A stretch of 42,649 nt of DNA from an uncultured Clostridia bacterium (GCA_947627455.1 CANQWC010000017.1:1-42649), one strand, 5' to 3'. Positions 22,493 to 31,451 are shown, counted from the first letter of the stretch. Program-made: numbers and translations. The notes: generated from the sequence alone by a model not told the origin.

Positions 22493-22549
22493 TTCGTTGT
22501 ATGTATAGTCAATCTACGACAATTTTAAATATCTGAAAGGATGGATACC

Positions 22550-23044
22550 ATGAAAAAACGCGCAAGTACAGTCCCGTTCCGCGGAACTCCCGAGCAGGAG
22601 GCAAAGCTCAGGGCGGTAATCGCCGAAAAGAAAAACGTTGAGGGTTCTCTGATGCAGGTCATGCAGGAGGCTCAGGAGATCTACGGCTATCTTCCTCTTG
22701 AGGTTCAGCAGATGATCGCCGAAGGCATGGGCGTTTCGGTCGAGCAGGTCTACGGCATCGCGACATTCTATGCCCAGTTTGCCCTTTCGCCCAAGGGCGA
22801 GCACCAGATCTCGGTCTGCCTCGGCACCGCATGCTACGTCAAGGGCTCGCAGGAAATAATCGACAGGATCTCCGAGGTCCTCGGAATCGGTGCTGGCGAG
22901 TGCACTCCCGACGGAAAGTTTTCGCTCGAGGCCTGCCGCTGCATCGGCGCCTGCGGTCTCGCGCCTGTTCTCACTGTCGGCGATGATGTTTACGGAAGGC
23001 TCACCAAGGCCGACGTAGACACGATTCTCGCAAAATACAACTGA
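22550..23044 (+). CDS. hydC: NADH-quinone oxidoreductase subunit E-like [2Fe-2S] protein (HydC)
   Basis: A 164-residue NuoE/HydC-type protein with a thioredoxin-like [2Fe-2S] domain. Ligands are the cysteines of CLGTACYVKG and CRCIGACGLAP; the N-terminal helical part has GSLMQVMQEAQEIYGYLP and YGIATFYAQF. It passes electrons between the flavin subunit HydB and its partners in bifurcating hydrogenases. The ATG at 22550 is chosen because GAAAGG lies 9 nt upstream; the ATG at 22541 sits directly on that site. It is the first gene of a nine-gene operon. Confidence 0.93.
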   Translation: MKKRASTVPFRGTPEQEAKLRAVIAEKKNVEGSLMQVMQEAQEIYGYLPLEVQQMIAEGMGVSVEQVYGIATFYAQFALSPKGEHQISVCLGTACYVKGSQEIIDRISEVLGIGAGECTPDGKFSLEACRCIGACGLAPVLTVGDDVYGRLTKADVDTILAKYN

Positions 23045-23078
23045 TCGCGGTTTTTGTTCACGGCAGGGGTTAATCAGT

Positions 23079-23435
23079 ATGAAAATTTCCGATATCAAAA
23101 CTCTTCTTGATGCCGAGGTCGTCTGCGGCGAGGAAAACCTTGACCACGACGTCTATTCCGCCTGCGGCAGCGATATGATGAGCGACGTTCTTGCCTATGT
23201 AAAGGATCAAGCGGTTCTTTTGACGGGGCTCGTCAACTCTCAGGTTATCCGCACGGCCGAGATGATGGACATGGTGTGCATCGTCTTTGTCCGCTCAAAA
23301 AAGCCGACCGAGGACATGATCGAGCTTGCCCGTGAAAGCGGGATAGTGCTTATGAACACCGAAAAGCGTATGTATGAGGCGTGCGGCCTGCTCTATACAA
23401 GCGGGCTCGTCGGAAACGGGGTCAGACATGAGTGA
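23079..23435 (+). CDS. DRTGG domain protein 1
   Basis: A 118-residue protein made almost entirely of one DRTGG-like domain: VVCGEENLDHDVYSACGSDMMSDVLAY, LLTGLVNSQVIRTAEMMDM, VFVRSKKPTEDMIELARESGIVLMNT. DRTGG domains occur next to CBS domains and in phosphotransacetylases, and as separate proteins in hydrogenase operons; their ligand is not established. Its end overlaps the next gene by 8 nt. A second DRTGG-like gene lies at 25174. Confidence 0.82.
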   Translation: MKISDIKTLLDAEVVCGEENLDHDVYSACGSDMMSDVLAYVKDQAVLLTGLVNSQVIRTAEMMDMVCIVFVRSKKPTEDMIELARESGIVLMNTEKRMYEACGLLYTSGLVGNGVRHE

Positions 23436-23850
23436 ATCAGTGAGATTCCGATTCAATGTCGACGGTTCAAACTTCACGACTGCGGGCCAAGCCTCGGTTC
23501 AGGTGAAGAAGAATCTTCGCGAGCTCGGAATTCCCGCCGACGCGATAAGAAGAGTCTCCATCGCGATGTATGAGGGCGAGATCAACATGGTCATTCACGC
23601 CCACGGCGGCGAGGCCGAGGTGATCGTTTTCGAGGACAGAATTGAGATAATCCTCTCTGACCGCGGCCCGGGTATCCCGAATATCGAGCTTGCGATGAAA
23701 GAGGGCTATTCCACCGCGCCCGACAACATTCGTTCGCTCGGCTTCGGCGCGGGAATGGGTCTTCCGAACATGAAGCGCTATACCGACGACATGAAGATCG
23801 AGACGGAGCTAGGCAAGGGCACCACAATAACCATGACGGTCAGATTCTAA
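23428..23850 (+). CDS. ATP-binding protein, anti-sigma-factor/RsbW-like HATPase
   Basis: A 140-residue GHKL-type ATPase. The N box is NMVIHAHGGEAEV with MYEGEIN before it, the G1 box DRGPGIPNIELAM and the G2 box GFGAGMGLPNMKRYTDDM. The form resembles the anti-sigma kinases RsbW/SpoIIAB rather than a full sensor kinase; there is no receptor or phospho-acceptor domain. It probably relays or gates a signal connected with the HydS-like protein made from the next gene. No matching anti-sigma antagonist or sigma factor is nearby. Confidence 0.85.
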   Translation: MSESVRFRFNVDGSNFTTAGQASVQVKKNLRELGIPADAIRRVSIAMYEGEINMVIHAHGGEAEVIVFEDRIEIILSDRGPGIPNIELAMKEGYSTAPDNIRSLGFGAGMGLPNMKRYTDDMKIETELGKGTTITMTVRF

Positions 23851-23869
23851 GCTGTTTAACGGTGAAATT

Positions 23870-25177
23870 ATGAATACATACGAACATTCCGTTTCGCTCG
23901 ACCCGACGCGCTGTACAGGCTGTACGACCTGCATAAAGCGCTGCCCGACCGAGGCGATAAGGGTCGACAACGGCAAGGCGGTAATAAATTCCGACCGCTG
24001 CATCGACTGCGGCGAGTGTATAAGGGTATGCCCCCACCACGCCAAGGTGGCGACCTGCAACAAGCTAGACCACCTTTATGACTACAAGTGGCGTATCGCC
24101 CTCCCCGCGCCGACCCTTTACGGCCAGTTCGAGGGGCTTGAGGACATCGATTTCGTTCTTCAGGGTCTTCTTGACATGGGCTTCAACGACGTCTACGAGG
24201 TCTCTCAGGCGGCTGAGATCGTATCGGAATATACCCGACTGTATCTTAAAACCGAGGGGATAAAAAAGCCCGTGATAAGCTCGGCATGCCCTGTCATCGC
24301 AAGGCTTATCGCGCTTCGGTTCCCATATCTTAAAGACAATCTTCTGCCCATTCTTCCGCCGATGGAGATCGCGGCGATTGAGGCAAGAAAAAAGGCAAAG
24401 CGCGAGCACCCCGAGCTTAAAGACGACGACATCGGGGTATGCTTCATTTCGCCCTGCCCCGCAAAAACAAGCTATGTCAAGAACGGCTTCGGCTCGTATA
24501 AGTCGAATATCGACCTTGTCGTCTCGATGAGCGACATCTACTTCTCGCTCCTCAATTTAATGAGCAGGGACAAGGTGCCTCAGCCCGTTTCAAACTCGGG
24601 AATGATAGGAATAAGCTGGGCGACCAGCGGGGGCGAGGCCACGGCGATCTTCAACGACAAATACCTTGCGGCCGACAGCATCGAAAATGTTGTCGAGATG
24701 CTCGACCAGATCGAGAACGGAACCATTCCGCCGCTTGAGTTTATTGAGCTCAACGCCTGTACGGGCGGCTGCGTCGGCGGGGTGATGACGGTTGAAAACC
24801 CGTTCATCGCCAAGGCAAGGCTTCAGACTCTTCGGCGCTATCTCCCCGTGTCTCAGAACTTTTTGGGCGCAGATGAGCGCTATATCCCGCCCGAGGTATT
24901 CTTCGAGGACGTTCCCGACTATAAGCCGATGAACCGCCTCGGAAGCTCGATAGGCGAGTCGATGAGAATGATGTCTGATATCCAGAAGCTCAGAGACGAA
25001 CTCCCGGGAATAGACTGCGGCTCCTGCGGGGCGCCGAATTGCCGAGCCTTCGCCGAAGACGTCGTCAAGGGCGAGAGAGCGCTCGACAGCTGCATAATTC
25101 GGGCGCATAGGCTTGCAAACGGCGAACCTGTCAGGCAGATGAACGATTCACACGAAAGAAAGGCTGATCCGATATGA
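23870..25177 (+). CDS. HydS-like putative sensory [FeFe] hydrogenase
   Basis: A 435-residue protein. Two [4Fe-4S] ferredoxin motifs lie at the N-terminus (CTGCTTCIKRCP and CIDCGECIRVCP). The hydrogenase large-subunit domain follows, with L1 SSACPV, L2 SPCPAK and L3 LNACTGGCVGG. A C-terminal Cys-rich motif, CGSCGAPNCRAFAEDVVKGERALDSC, would bind a further [4Fe-4S] cluster. The four H-cluster cysteines are present, but the neighbouring proton-relay cysteine of catalytic enzymes is Ala, as reported for Thermotoga HydS. This suggests H2 sensing with low activity. Its stop overlaps the next start. Confidence 0.87.
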   Translation: MNTYEHSVSLDPTRCTGCTTCIKRCPTEAIRVDNGKAVINSDRCIDCGECIRVCPHHAKVATCNKLDHLYDYKWRIALPAPTLYGQFEGLEDIDFVLQGLLDMGFNDVYEVSQAAEIVSEYTRLYLKTEGIKKPVISSACPVIARLIALRFPYLKDNLLPILPPMEIAAIEARKKAKREHPELKDDDIGVCFISPCPAKTSYVKNGFGSYKSNIDLVVSMSDIYFSLLNLMSRDKVPQPVSNSGMIGISWATSGGEATAIFNDKYLAADSIENVVEMLDQIENGTIPPLEFIELNACTGGCVGGVMTVENPFIAKARLQTLRRYLPVSQNFLGADERYIPPEVFFEDVPDYKPMNRLGSSIGESMRMMSDIQKLRDELPGIDCGSCGAPNCRAFAEDVVKGERALDSCIIRAHRLANGEPVRQMNDSHERKADPI

Positions 25178-25500
25178 CGGTAAAGGAGCTTGCGGAGCAT
25201 GAGGGCTTTGAGCCCGTCTGCCTGCCCGAGCCCGAGAGGGTTATCGAGGGCGGTTACTGCGGCGACCTTTTAAGCTGGGTCATGGGCAGGGCAAAGACCG
25301 CTCAGGCGTGGGTGACGATAATGTCAAACGTAAATATTGCCGCCGTGGCCACCCTTTGCGACGTCGCGGTGATAGTCCTCTCTGAAAACGTTTCGCCCGA
25401 CGCGGGCGTTCGCGAGACGGCCGAGGCAAGGGGGATAAACATCATAAAAACCCCGATGCCGACCTTTGAGGCCGCGGCACTCATCTCAACGCTTATATGA
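25174..25500 (+). CDS. DRTGG domain protein 2
   Basis: A 108-residue protein similar in plan to the DRTGG protein at 23079: an N-terminal strand region, GGYCGDLLSWVMGRAKTAQAWVTIMSNVNIAAVATLCDVAVIVLSENV and ETAEARGINIIKTPMPTFEAAALI. It overlaps both neighbours by 4 nt (ATGA), so translation is tightly coupled. The two copies may form a heterodimer; this is inference. Confidence 0.78.
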   Translation: MTVKELAEHEGFEPVCLPEPERVIEGGYCGDLLSWVMGRAKTAQAWVTIMSNVNIAAVATLCDVAVIVLSENVSPDAGVRETAEARGINIIKTPMPTFEAAALISTLI

Positions 25501-26237
25501 GCAGATATTTCTACGACCTTCACATTCATTCCTGCCTGTCGCCCTGCGCCGACAACGACATGACCCCCGCAAACATCGCGGGGACGGCGACCCTCGCGGG
25601 AATACAGATAATGGCGCTGACCGACCACAATTCGGTTAAAAACTGCCCGAGCTTCTTCAGGGCCTGCAAAAAATACGGCGTTATACCCGTCGCGGGAATG
25701 GAGCTTACCACCGCCGAGGATATCCACGTTGTCTGCCTCTTTGAAGAGCTTGATGACGCGATGGCCTTTGGTGAAGAAGTCGATTCTCGGCGCGTCGCGA
25801 TACCAAACCGAGTTGATATTTTCGGCGACCAGCTTATAATGGACGACGCCGACAACGTCATCGGCACGGAGGAAAATCTTCTTCCGAACGCGACGGAAAT
25901 TTCTGTCGACGAAGCGCCGAAAATAGTTGAAAAATACCGCGGCGTATGCTATCCCGCGCACATCGACAGACAGGCGAACGGAATCATCGCCACGCTCGGA
26001 ACCTTCCCCGAGTATCCGCCTTTTCGGTGCGCAGAGCTTCACGATAAGGAAAAAATCGCGCCGCACATTGAAAAATACCCGATACTCAAAGACAAGCAGA
26101 TAGTCATAAGCTCGGACGCGCACTACCTTTGGGATATCCGCGACGCCGACGCTTGGTTTGAACTTGACGACGAGCCCTACTCATCAGCGCTGGTGAGAAA
26201 AAGGCTCATAGAAAAGCTCAGGGGTGAAATAATATGA
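25497..26237 (+). CDS. PHP domain metal-dependent phosphoesterase
   Basis: A 246-residue PHP-family protein: DLHIHSCLSPC (first metal motif), ALTDHNSVKNC, MELTTAEDIHVVCLF, CYPAHIDRQANG and VISSDAHYLWDIRD match the His/Asp metal ligands in order. PHP proteins hydrolyse phosphoesters such as histidinol phosphate or short nucleotides. In this operon it could break down a signal molecule. It overlaps the neighbours on both sides by 4 nt. Confidence 0.9.
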   Translation: MSRYFYDLHIHSCLSPCADNDMTPANIAGTATLAGIQIMALTDHNSVKNCPSFFRACKKYGVIPVAGMELTTAEDIHVVCLFEELDDAMAFGEEVDSRRVAIPNRVDIFGDQLIMDDADNVIGTEENLLPNATEISVDEAPKIVEKYRGVCYPAHIDRQANGIIATLGTFPEYPPFRCAELHDKEKIAPHIEKYPILKDKQIVISSDAHYLWDIRDADAWFELDDEPYSSALVRKRLIEKLRGEII

Positions 26238-26785
26238 AAGAGCTTTCGCTTAACGTTCTTGACGTCGCGAAGAATTCGGTCAAGGCGGGGGCAAAAAACA
26301 TCAGGATAGAGATAACCGAGACCGAAGATACCCTTACCCTCGCGATCTCTGACGACGGCTGCGGAATGACCCCAGAATTTCTGCAAAACGTCACCGACCC
26401 TTTCTGCACCACAAGAACGACAAGGGCGGTCGGCCTCGGTATACCTTTATTAAAGCTTGAGGCCGAGCAGACGGGCGGCTCGCTTTCAATCGAATCAAAG
26501 CACGAGAGCACCCACCCGACCGACCACGGCACCACCACCGCCGCCACATTTTTTAAGAACCACATCGACATGACCCCGCTTGGCGACATCAAGGGCACAA
26601 TAATAACCCTGATTCAGGGCAGCCCCGACATCGACTTTCTGTTTATCCATACTTCGCCAGATTTCGACGTCAGGCTTGACACCAAAGAGCTTCGCGAGGT
26701 TCTCGGCGATGAGGTCCCGCTCGACAATGCCGAGGTGCTTATGTGGATAAGCGAAAACCTCTCGGAGCAGTACGGCAATAATTAA
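26234..26785 (+). CDS. ATP-binding protein, histidine-kinase-like HATPase domain
   Basis: A 183-residue protein. The GHKL motifs are LNVLDVAKNSVKAGAKNI (N box region), ISDDGCGM (G1), DPFCTTRTTRAVGLGIPLLKLEAEQTGGSL (F/G2 box). There is no dimerisation/phospho-acceptor domain, so it is not a complete histidine kinase. It differs from the RsbW-like copy at 23428. The C-terminal part (about 110-183) is not recognised. It ends the coupled signalling block; 49 nt separate it from the electron-transfer genes. Confidence 0.85.
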   Translation: MKELSLNVLDVAKNSVKAGAKNIRIEITETEDTLTLAISDDGCGMTPEFLQNVTDPFCTTRTTRAVGLGIPLLKLEAEQTGGSLSIESKHESTHPTDHGTTTAATFFKNHIDMTPLGDIKGTIITLIQGSPDIDFLFIHTSPDFDVRLDTKELREVLGDEVPLDNAEVLMWISENLSEQYGNN

Positions 26786-26834
26786 GTTTTAAATTTTTAT
26801 TCAGCATAAAACCCATAGAAAGGAAGATATCTTT

Positions 26835-27203
26835 ATGAAATCATTAGCAGAACTCGCAGCAATCAGAGAAAAGATGAAGGACAGAGTTGTCCTCCGCGAA
26901 GGTCAGGGCGATATCCGCGTAGTAGTCGGAATGGCCACCTGCGGCATCGCGGCAGGCGCAAGACCTGTTCTTTCGGCGTTTGTCGAGGGGGTCGCGAACG
27001 CGGGCCTTTCCGACAAAGTTACCGTGACCCAGACGGGCTGCATCGGCATCTGCCAGTATGAGCCTGTTGTCGAGGTCTTTGAGGCGGGAAAAGAGAAGGT
27101 CACCTATGTAAAGATGACCGCCGACAAGGCAAAAGAGGTCATTGAGAAGCACCTCAAGGGCGGAGCGCCCGTCGCCGAGTACACCATCGGCAACAATCAG
27201 TAA
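26835..27203 (+). CDS. (2Fe-2S) ferredoxin domain-containing protein
   Basis: A 122-residue thioredoxin-like [2Fe-2S] protein. The ligand set is read as ATCGIAAGARPV and TGCIGICQYEP; upstream is VLREGQGDIRVVVGM. It is like the N-terminal domain of the following HydB subunit but carried as its own protein, a usual arrangement in clostridial bifurcating hydrogenase operons. It probably takes part in electron transfer to or from HydB. RBS AAAGGAAG upstream of the ATG. Confidence 0.88.
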   Translation: MKSLAELAAIREKMKDRVVLREGQGDIRVVVGMATCGIAAGARPVLSAFVEGVANAGLSDKVTVTQTGCIGICQYEPVVEVFEAGKEKVTYVKMTADKAKEVIEKHLKGGAPVAEYTIGNNQ

Positions 27204-27235
27204 ACCGAGAAAAATTTTAGGAGGTATATAAAACT

Positions 27236-29062
27236 ATGATTCGTGCACAAGTGCTGATATGCGGCGGTACGGGCTGTACTTCTTCGGGCTCCAAGGCGAT
27301 CCAGCAGGCTTTCACCGAACAGATCGAGATCGCGGGGCTTTCCGAGGAAGTAAAACTGGTGCAGACAGGCTGCTTCGGTCTCTGCGCCCTCGGCCCCGTC
27401 GTAATCATCTATCCCGACGGAACTTTCTATTCAAGAGTAACCACCGACGACGTCCCCGAAATCGTTTCGGAGCACCTTTTAAAGGGTAGGGTCGTCGAGC
27501 GCCTTGTCTATGCCGACACGGGCGAGGAGAAGGCCGACAACGTTGCCGACGTCTCTCTTTCTGACACCGCCTTCTATAAGGCCCAGCACCGTGTTGCCCT
27601 TCGCAACTGCGGCGTCATCAACCCAGAGAATATCGATGAGTACATAGCGATGGACGGCTATCAGGCCCTCGGCAAGGTCCTCACCGAGATGACCCCCGAA
27701 GAGGTCATCGACGTCGTTCTGAAGTCGGGCCTTCGCGGCCGCGGCGGCGCAGGCTTCCCGACAGGCCGCAAGTGGTCGATGGCGAGAACCCTCGTTCCCG
27801 ACGCCGACCAGAAGTATGTTTGCTGCAACGCCGACGAGGGCGACCCGGGCGCGTTCATGGACCGTTCGGTTTTGGAGGGCGACCCCCATGCCGTTCTTGA
27901 GGCCATGGCCATCGCGGGCTATGCCATCGGCGCAAATCAGGGCTTCATCTATGTAAGAGCCGAGTACCCCATCGCGGTATCAAGGCTTAAAATCGCCATT
28001 CAGCAGGCACATGAATACGGCCTTTTGGGTAAGAATATCTTCGGAACAGGCTTTGACTTCGACATCGAGCTCAGGCTCGGCGCGGGTGCTTTCGTCTGCG
28101 GCGAAGAGACCGCCCTCATGACCTCTATCGAGGGCAAGAGAGGCGAGCCGAGGCCCCGTCCTCCGTTCCCTGCCGTAAAGGGCCTCTTCGGCAAGCCGAC
28201 TATCCTCAATAACGTTGAAACCTACGCAAATATCCCCCAGATAATCCTCAAGGGCGCCGATTGGTTCGCCTCAATGGGCACCGAGAAGTCGAAGGGCACC
28301 AAGGTATTCGCCCTCGGCGGAAAGATCAAGCACACGGGCCTTGTCGAGGTTCCGATGGGCACCACCCTTCGCCAGATCGTCGAAGAAATCGGCGGCGGCA
28401 TCCCGAACGGAAAGAAATTCAAGGCGGCTCAGACGGGCGGCCCTTCGGGCGGCTGCATTCCCGCAGAGCATCTTGACGTTCCGATCGACTATGACAACCT
28501 CATCGCGATCGGCTCGATGATGGGCTCGGGCGGACTTATCGTCATGGACGAGGACAACTGCATGGTCGATATCGCCAAGTTCTTCCTCGAATTCACTGTC
28601 GACGAGTCCTGCGGAAAGTGCACGCCCTGCCGCGTCGGCACCAAGAGGCTTCTTGAGATGCTCACAAAGATCACCGAAGGCAAGGGCACAATGGAAGACC
28701 TTGACAGAATGGAAGAGCTCTGCTACTACATCAAGAACAACGCGCTCTGCGGCCTCGGGCAGACTGCACCGAACCCCGTTCTTTCGACCCTTCGCTATTT
28801 CAGAGATGAGTATGTCGCCCATATCGTCGACAAGAAGTGCCCCGCAGGCGTCTGCAAAAAGCTTCTCACCTATAAGATCGACAAAGAGAAGTGCATCGGC
28901 TGCGGAATGTGCGCAAGGCAGTGCCCTGCAAGCGCTATCTCCAAGACCGACTACACCGCCCCGGGCAAGAAGCTCCCCGCTATGGCAATCGACCCCCAGA
29001 AGTGCGTGAAGTGCGGCGCCTGCATGAGCGCCTGCAAGTTCAAGGCCATTTCCAAGGAATAA
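27236..29062 (+). CDS. hydB: NuoF-type flavin subunit HydB of the hydrogenase
   Basis: A 608-residue protein. N-terminal [2Fe-2S] thioredoxin-like domain (C9, C14, C46, C50), then the NADH/FMN-binding NuoF domain ([44 protein letters not shown]), an SLBB region, the [4Fe-4S] motif [12 protein letters not shown] and a C-terminal pair of ferredoxin motifs ([24 protein letters not shown]). It is the site where NAD(H) meets the iron-sulfur chain, and where electron bifurcation with ferredoxin is placed in this family. Its length and domain order match HydB. Confidence 0.95.
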   Translation: MIRAQVLICGGTGCTSSGSKAIQQAFTEQIEIAGLSEEVKLVQTGCFGLCALGPVVIIYPDGTFYSRVTTDDVPEIVSEHLLKGRVVERLVYADTGEEKADNVADVSLSDTAFYKAQHRVALRNCGVINPENIDEYIAMDGYQALGKVLTEMTPEEVIDVVLKSGLRGRGGAGFPTGRKWSMARTLVPDADQKYVCCNADEGDPGAFMDRSVLEGDPHAVLEAMAIAGYAIGANQGFIYVRAEYPIAVSRLKIAIQQAHEYGLLGKNIFGTGFDFDIELRLGAGAFVCGEETALMTSIEGKRGEPRPRPPFPAVKGLFGKPTILNNVETYANIPQIILKGADWFASMGTEKSKGTKVFALGGKIKHTGLVEVPMGTTLRQIVEEIGGGIPNGKKFKAAQTGGPSGGCIPAEHLDVPIDYDNLIAIGSMMGSGGLIVMDEDNCMVDIAKFFLEFTVDESCGKCTPCRVGTKRLLEMLTKITEGKGTMEDLDRMEELCYYIKNNALCGLGQTAPNPVLSTLRYFRDEYVAHIVDKKCPAGVCKKLLTYKIDKEKCIGCGMCARQCPASAISKTDYTAPGKKLPAMAIDPQKCVKCGACMSACKFKAISKE

Positions 29063-29080
29063 GGAGGAAGTCGCTTAATT

Positions 29081-30838
29081 ATGGATAAAATGATAAATCT
29101 TAAAATCGACGGCGTGGCCGTCACCGTGCCCGACGGCACAACGATTCTTGAAGCCGCGAGGCAGGCAGGGATCAACGTTCCCACCCTTTGCTACATGAAG
29201 GATCTCAACCGGATAGGCGCCTGCCGCATCTGCGTTGTTGAGGCCAACGAGGGCAGGGGCTTCCGCACCGTTGCCTCCTGCGTATATCCCGTCACCGAGG
29301 GAATGGAAGTCAGGACCAACTCTGTCGCGGTCCAGAAATCGCGCAGAACCACCCTTGAGCTCCTTCTTTCGACCCACGACAGAAAGTGCCTCTCCTGCGT
29401 TCGCTCCGACAACTGCGAATTCCAGAAGCTTTGCCGCGACTACGGCGTTGAGAAGGAAGATATCTTTGACGGCGAGAAGCCCGTTTATGAGATCGACGCC
29501 TCCGCCGCCCACATGATTCGCGACAACAACAAGTGCGTTCTCTGCCGCCGCTGCGTCGCCGCCTGCAAGGCTCAGCACGTTGCGGTCATCGGCACCAACG
29601 ACAGAGGCATCGACACCAATATTTCCACGGGCTTCGGGCTTCCGCTTGCCGATGTCGGCTGCGTAAGCTGCGGCCAGTGCATAATCGCCTGCCCGACGGG
29701 CGCTCTTCGCGAGAAGGACGACACCGACAAGGTCTTTGCCGCCATCAACGACCCCAAGAAGGTCGTCATCGTTCAGACCGCTCCCGCTGTCCGCGCCGCT
29801 TTGGGCGAGGAATTCGGCCTCGAGATCGGCACGGGCGTCGAGGGCAAGATGGTTGCCGCTCTGCGCAGGCTCGGCTTTGACAAGGTGTTCGACACCGACG
29901 TCGGTGCCGACTTCACCATCATGGAAGAGGGCACCGAGTTCATTCATCGCTTAAAGAACGGCGGCGTTCTTCCGATGATCACCTCCTGCTCCCCGGGCTG
30001 GGTCAAGTTCTGCGAGACCTATCACCCCAACATGATTCCCAACCTTTCAAGCTGCAAATCTCCTCAGCAGATGTTCGGCGCCATCATCAAGACCTGGTAC
30101 GCCGAGAAGAACGGCATCGACCCGAAGGATATAGTTTCCGTCTCGGTGATGCCCTGCACCGCCAAGAAGTTCGAGATCAACCGCGATAACCAGTCGGCGG
30201 CGGGTCTTCCCGACCTCGACATCTCGATCACCACCCGCGAGCTCGCAAGAATGATCAAGAGAGCGGGCATCGACTTTGTAAATCTTCCCGATGAGAAGTT
30301 CGATAGCCCTCTCGGCGACGGAACGGGCGCAGGCGTCATCTTCGGCGCGACAGGCGGCGTTATGGAAGCGGCACTCCGTACGGTTGCCGATGTAATGGAG
30401 GGCAAGGTTATCGACAATGTCGACTACCACGCTGTCCGCGGCACCGACGCCATCAAGGAAGCCACCCTCAACATCGCGGGAACAGACGTCAATATCTGCG
30501 TTGTTTCGGGTCTTGACGCTGCTCATGAGGTTCTCTGCGCGGTTGAAAACGGCGAGAAGAATTATCACTTCATCGAGATCATGTGCTGCCCGGGCGGCTG
30601 CGTAAACGGCGGCGGACAGCCGATTCAGTCCGCGACCACCCGCGCGACCGTCGACATCAAGGCGAAGCGCGCCAAGGCGCTTTACAGCTATGACGCCGCG
30701 AACGTCAAGCGCAAGAGCCACGAGAGCGAAGCTGTCAAAACGGTTTATGCCGAGTTCTTCGGCGAGCCCGGCAGCCACAAGGCCCACGAGGTTCTCCACA
30801 CCAGCTATGTCGACAGATCGAAGAGCGTTGTGAAGTAA
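29081..30838 (+). CDS. hydA: NADH-dependent [FeFe] hydrogenase, group A-type, catalytic subunit HydA
   Basis: A 585-residue enzyme. N-terminal [2Fe-2S] domain (PTLCYMKDLNRIGACRICVVE), the His-Cys cluster segment (HDRKCLSCVRSDNCEFQKLC), two [4Fe-4S] ferredoxin motifs (CVLCRRCVAACK, CVSCGQCIIACP), then the H-cluster domain with TSCSPGW (L1), VMPCTAKK (L2) and EIMCCPGGCVNGGG (L3). It makes or consumes H2. L1 has Ser after the Cys, where model enzymes have Cys-Cys. The final RKSHES and KAHEVLHTSY are the small-subunit-like end. The AGGAGG ribosome site is clear, and a strong terminator follows. Confidence 0.96.
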   Translation: MDKMINLKIDGVAVTVPDGTTILEAARQAGINVPTLCYMKDLNRIGACRICVVEANEGRGFRTVASCVYPVTEGMEVRTNSVAVQKSRRTTLELLLSTHDRKCLSCVRSDNCEFQKLCRDYGVEKEDIFDGEKPVYEIDASAAHMIRDNNKCVLCRRCVAACKAQHVAVIGTNDRGIDTNISTGFGLPLADVGCVSCGQCIIACPTGALREKDDTDKVFAAINDPKKVVIVQTAPAVRAALGEEFGLEIGTGVEGKMVAALRRLGFDKVFDTDVGADFTIMEEGTEFIHRLKNGGVLPMITSCSPGWVKFCETYHPNMIPNLSSCKSPQQMFGAIIKTWYAEKNGIDPKDIVSVSVMPCTAKKFEINRDNQSAAGLPDLDISITTRELARMIKRAGIDFVNLPDEKFDSPLGDGTGAGVIFGATGGVMEAALRTVADVMEGKVIDNVDYHAVRGTDAIKEATLNIAGTDVNICVVSGLDAAHEVLCAVENGEKNYHFIEIMCCPGGCVNGGGQPIQSATTRATVDIKAKRAKALYSYDAANVKRKSHESEAVKTVYAEFFGEPGSHKAHEVLHTSYVDRSKSVVK

Positions 30839-30849
30839 AACCCATAAAG

Positions 30850-30887
30850 AATCACCCCTGACTTCGCGTCGGGGGTGATTTTATTTT
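30850..30887 (+). terminator. Terminator of the hydrogenase operon
   Basis: AATCACCCCTGAC (30850-30862) pairs over 13 bp with GTCGGGGGTGATT (30868-30880), followed by TTATTTT. Confidence 0.92.
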
Positions 30888-30910
30888 GCAGTTTTTTGAC
30901 AACCGCCTTA

Positions 30911-31333
30911 TTATACATAATAAGGATTAGGCTTTGAAAGAAGCACTATAAAGTCGATTATAACGCCTATGAAGCAAAGGCCGCCCGTGAACGCGTAAAG
31001 CAAGCCCATGCCGAATTTTCCCTCATAGAATTTATGGGCGCCAAAATATCCGAGCAACAGGCAGAGAGCAATTGCGACCCATTTGTTTTTAGGTTTACCC
31101 GCAACTACGCTGTTTACATTGCTATTCATATTGGTGTTTGTGTTGGTAATTACAATATTTGGTGCTTGGGCTTGGGTTTGCTGCGTTCCGATTTCTTCCA
31201 CCTGTCTTCCGCAGCTTGTGCAGATAACGGCGTCCGCAGCTATTTTTGCGCCGCAGAATTTACAAAACTTTGTCGGAGGAGTAAACTGCGTACCGCCCTG
31301 CATTTGTTGATTTTCGTAAGTATTATTCTCCAT
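30911..31333 (-). CDS. Zinc-ribbon and TM2 domain-containing membrane protein
   Basis: A 140-residue protein. An N-terminal zinc ribbon (KFCKFCGAKIAADAVICTSCGRQV, four Cys), a Gln/Asn-rich linker, and the TM2 domain (KNKWVAIALCLLLGYFGAHKFYEGKFGMGLLYAFTGGLCFIGVIIDFIVLL) with two membrane helices and the DRF-like turn replaced by AHKFYEGK. The function of TM2 proteins in bacteria is unknown. The ATG at 31333 is chosen because GGGAG lies 8 nt upstream; TTG 31348 is the alternative. It is less GC-rich than its neighbours. Confidence 0.88.
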   Translation of the reverse strand: MENNTYENQQMQGGTQFTPPTKFCKFCGAKIAADAVICTSCGRQVEEIGTQQTQAQAPNIVITNTNTNMNSNVNSVVAGKPKNKWVAIALCLLLGYFGAHKFYEGKFGMGLLYAFTGGLCFIGVIIDFIVLLSKPNPYYV

Positions 31334-31371
31334 CTTTTCATCTCCCAACTAATATATGACCTTTCCAGTCC

Positions 31372-31435
31372 AATATTACAATACCATAGTATTTAACATT
31401 TGTCAAGTGCTATGGGTAAAATATATTGTAATATT
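31372..31435. promoter_or_regulatory. Nested inverted-repeat operator between divergent TM2 and XRE genes
   Basis: AATATTACAATA (31372-31383) and its exact reverse complement (31424-31435) flank a second pair, CCATAG (31384-31389) and CTATGG (31410-31415). A minus-strand promoter fits inside: TTGACA (31401-31406), 17 nt, TATTGT (31378-31383). The 10-mer AATATTACAA and its complement also lie upstream of birA (9495-9540). The adjacent XRE protein is the natural candidate to bind here. Confidence 0.65.
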
Positions 31436-31451
31436 TGACTGAGGTGATAAA

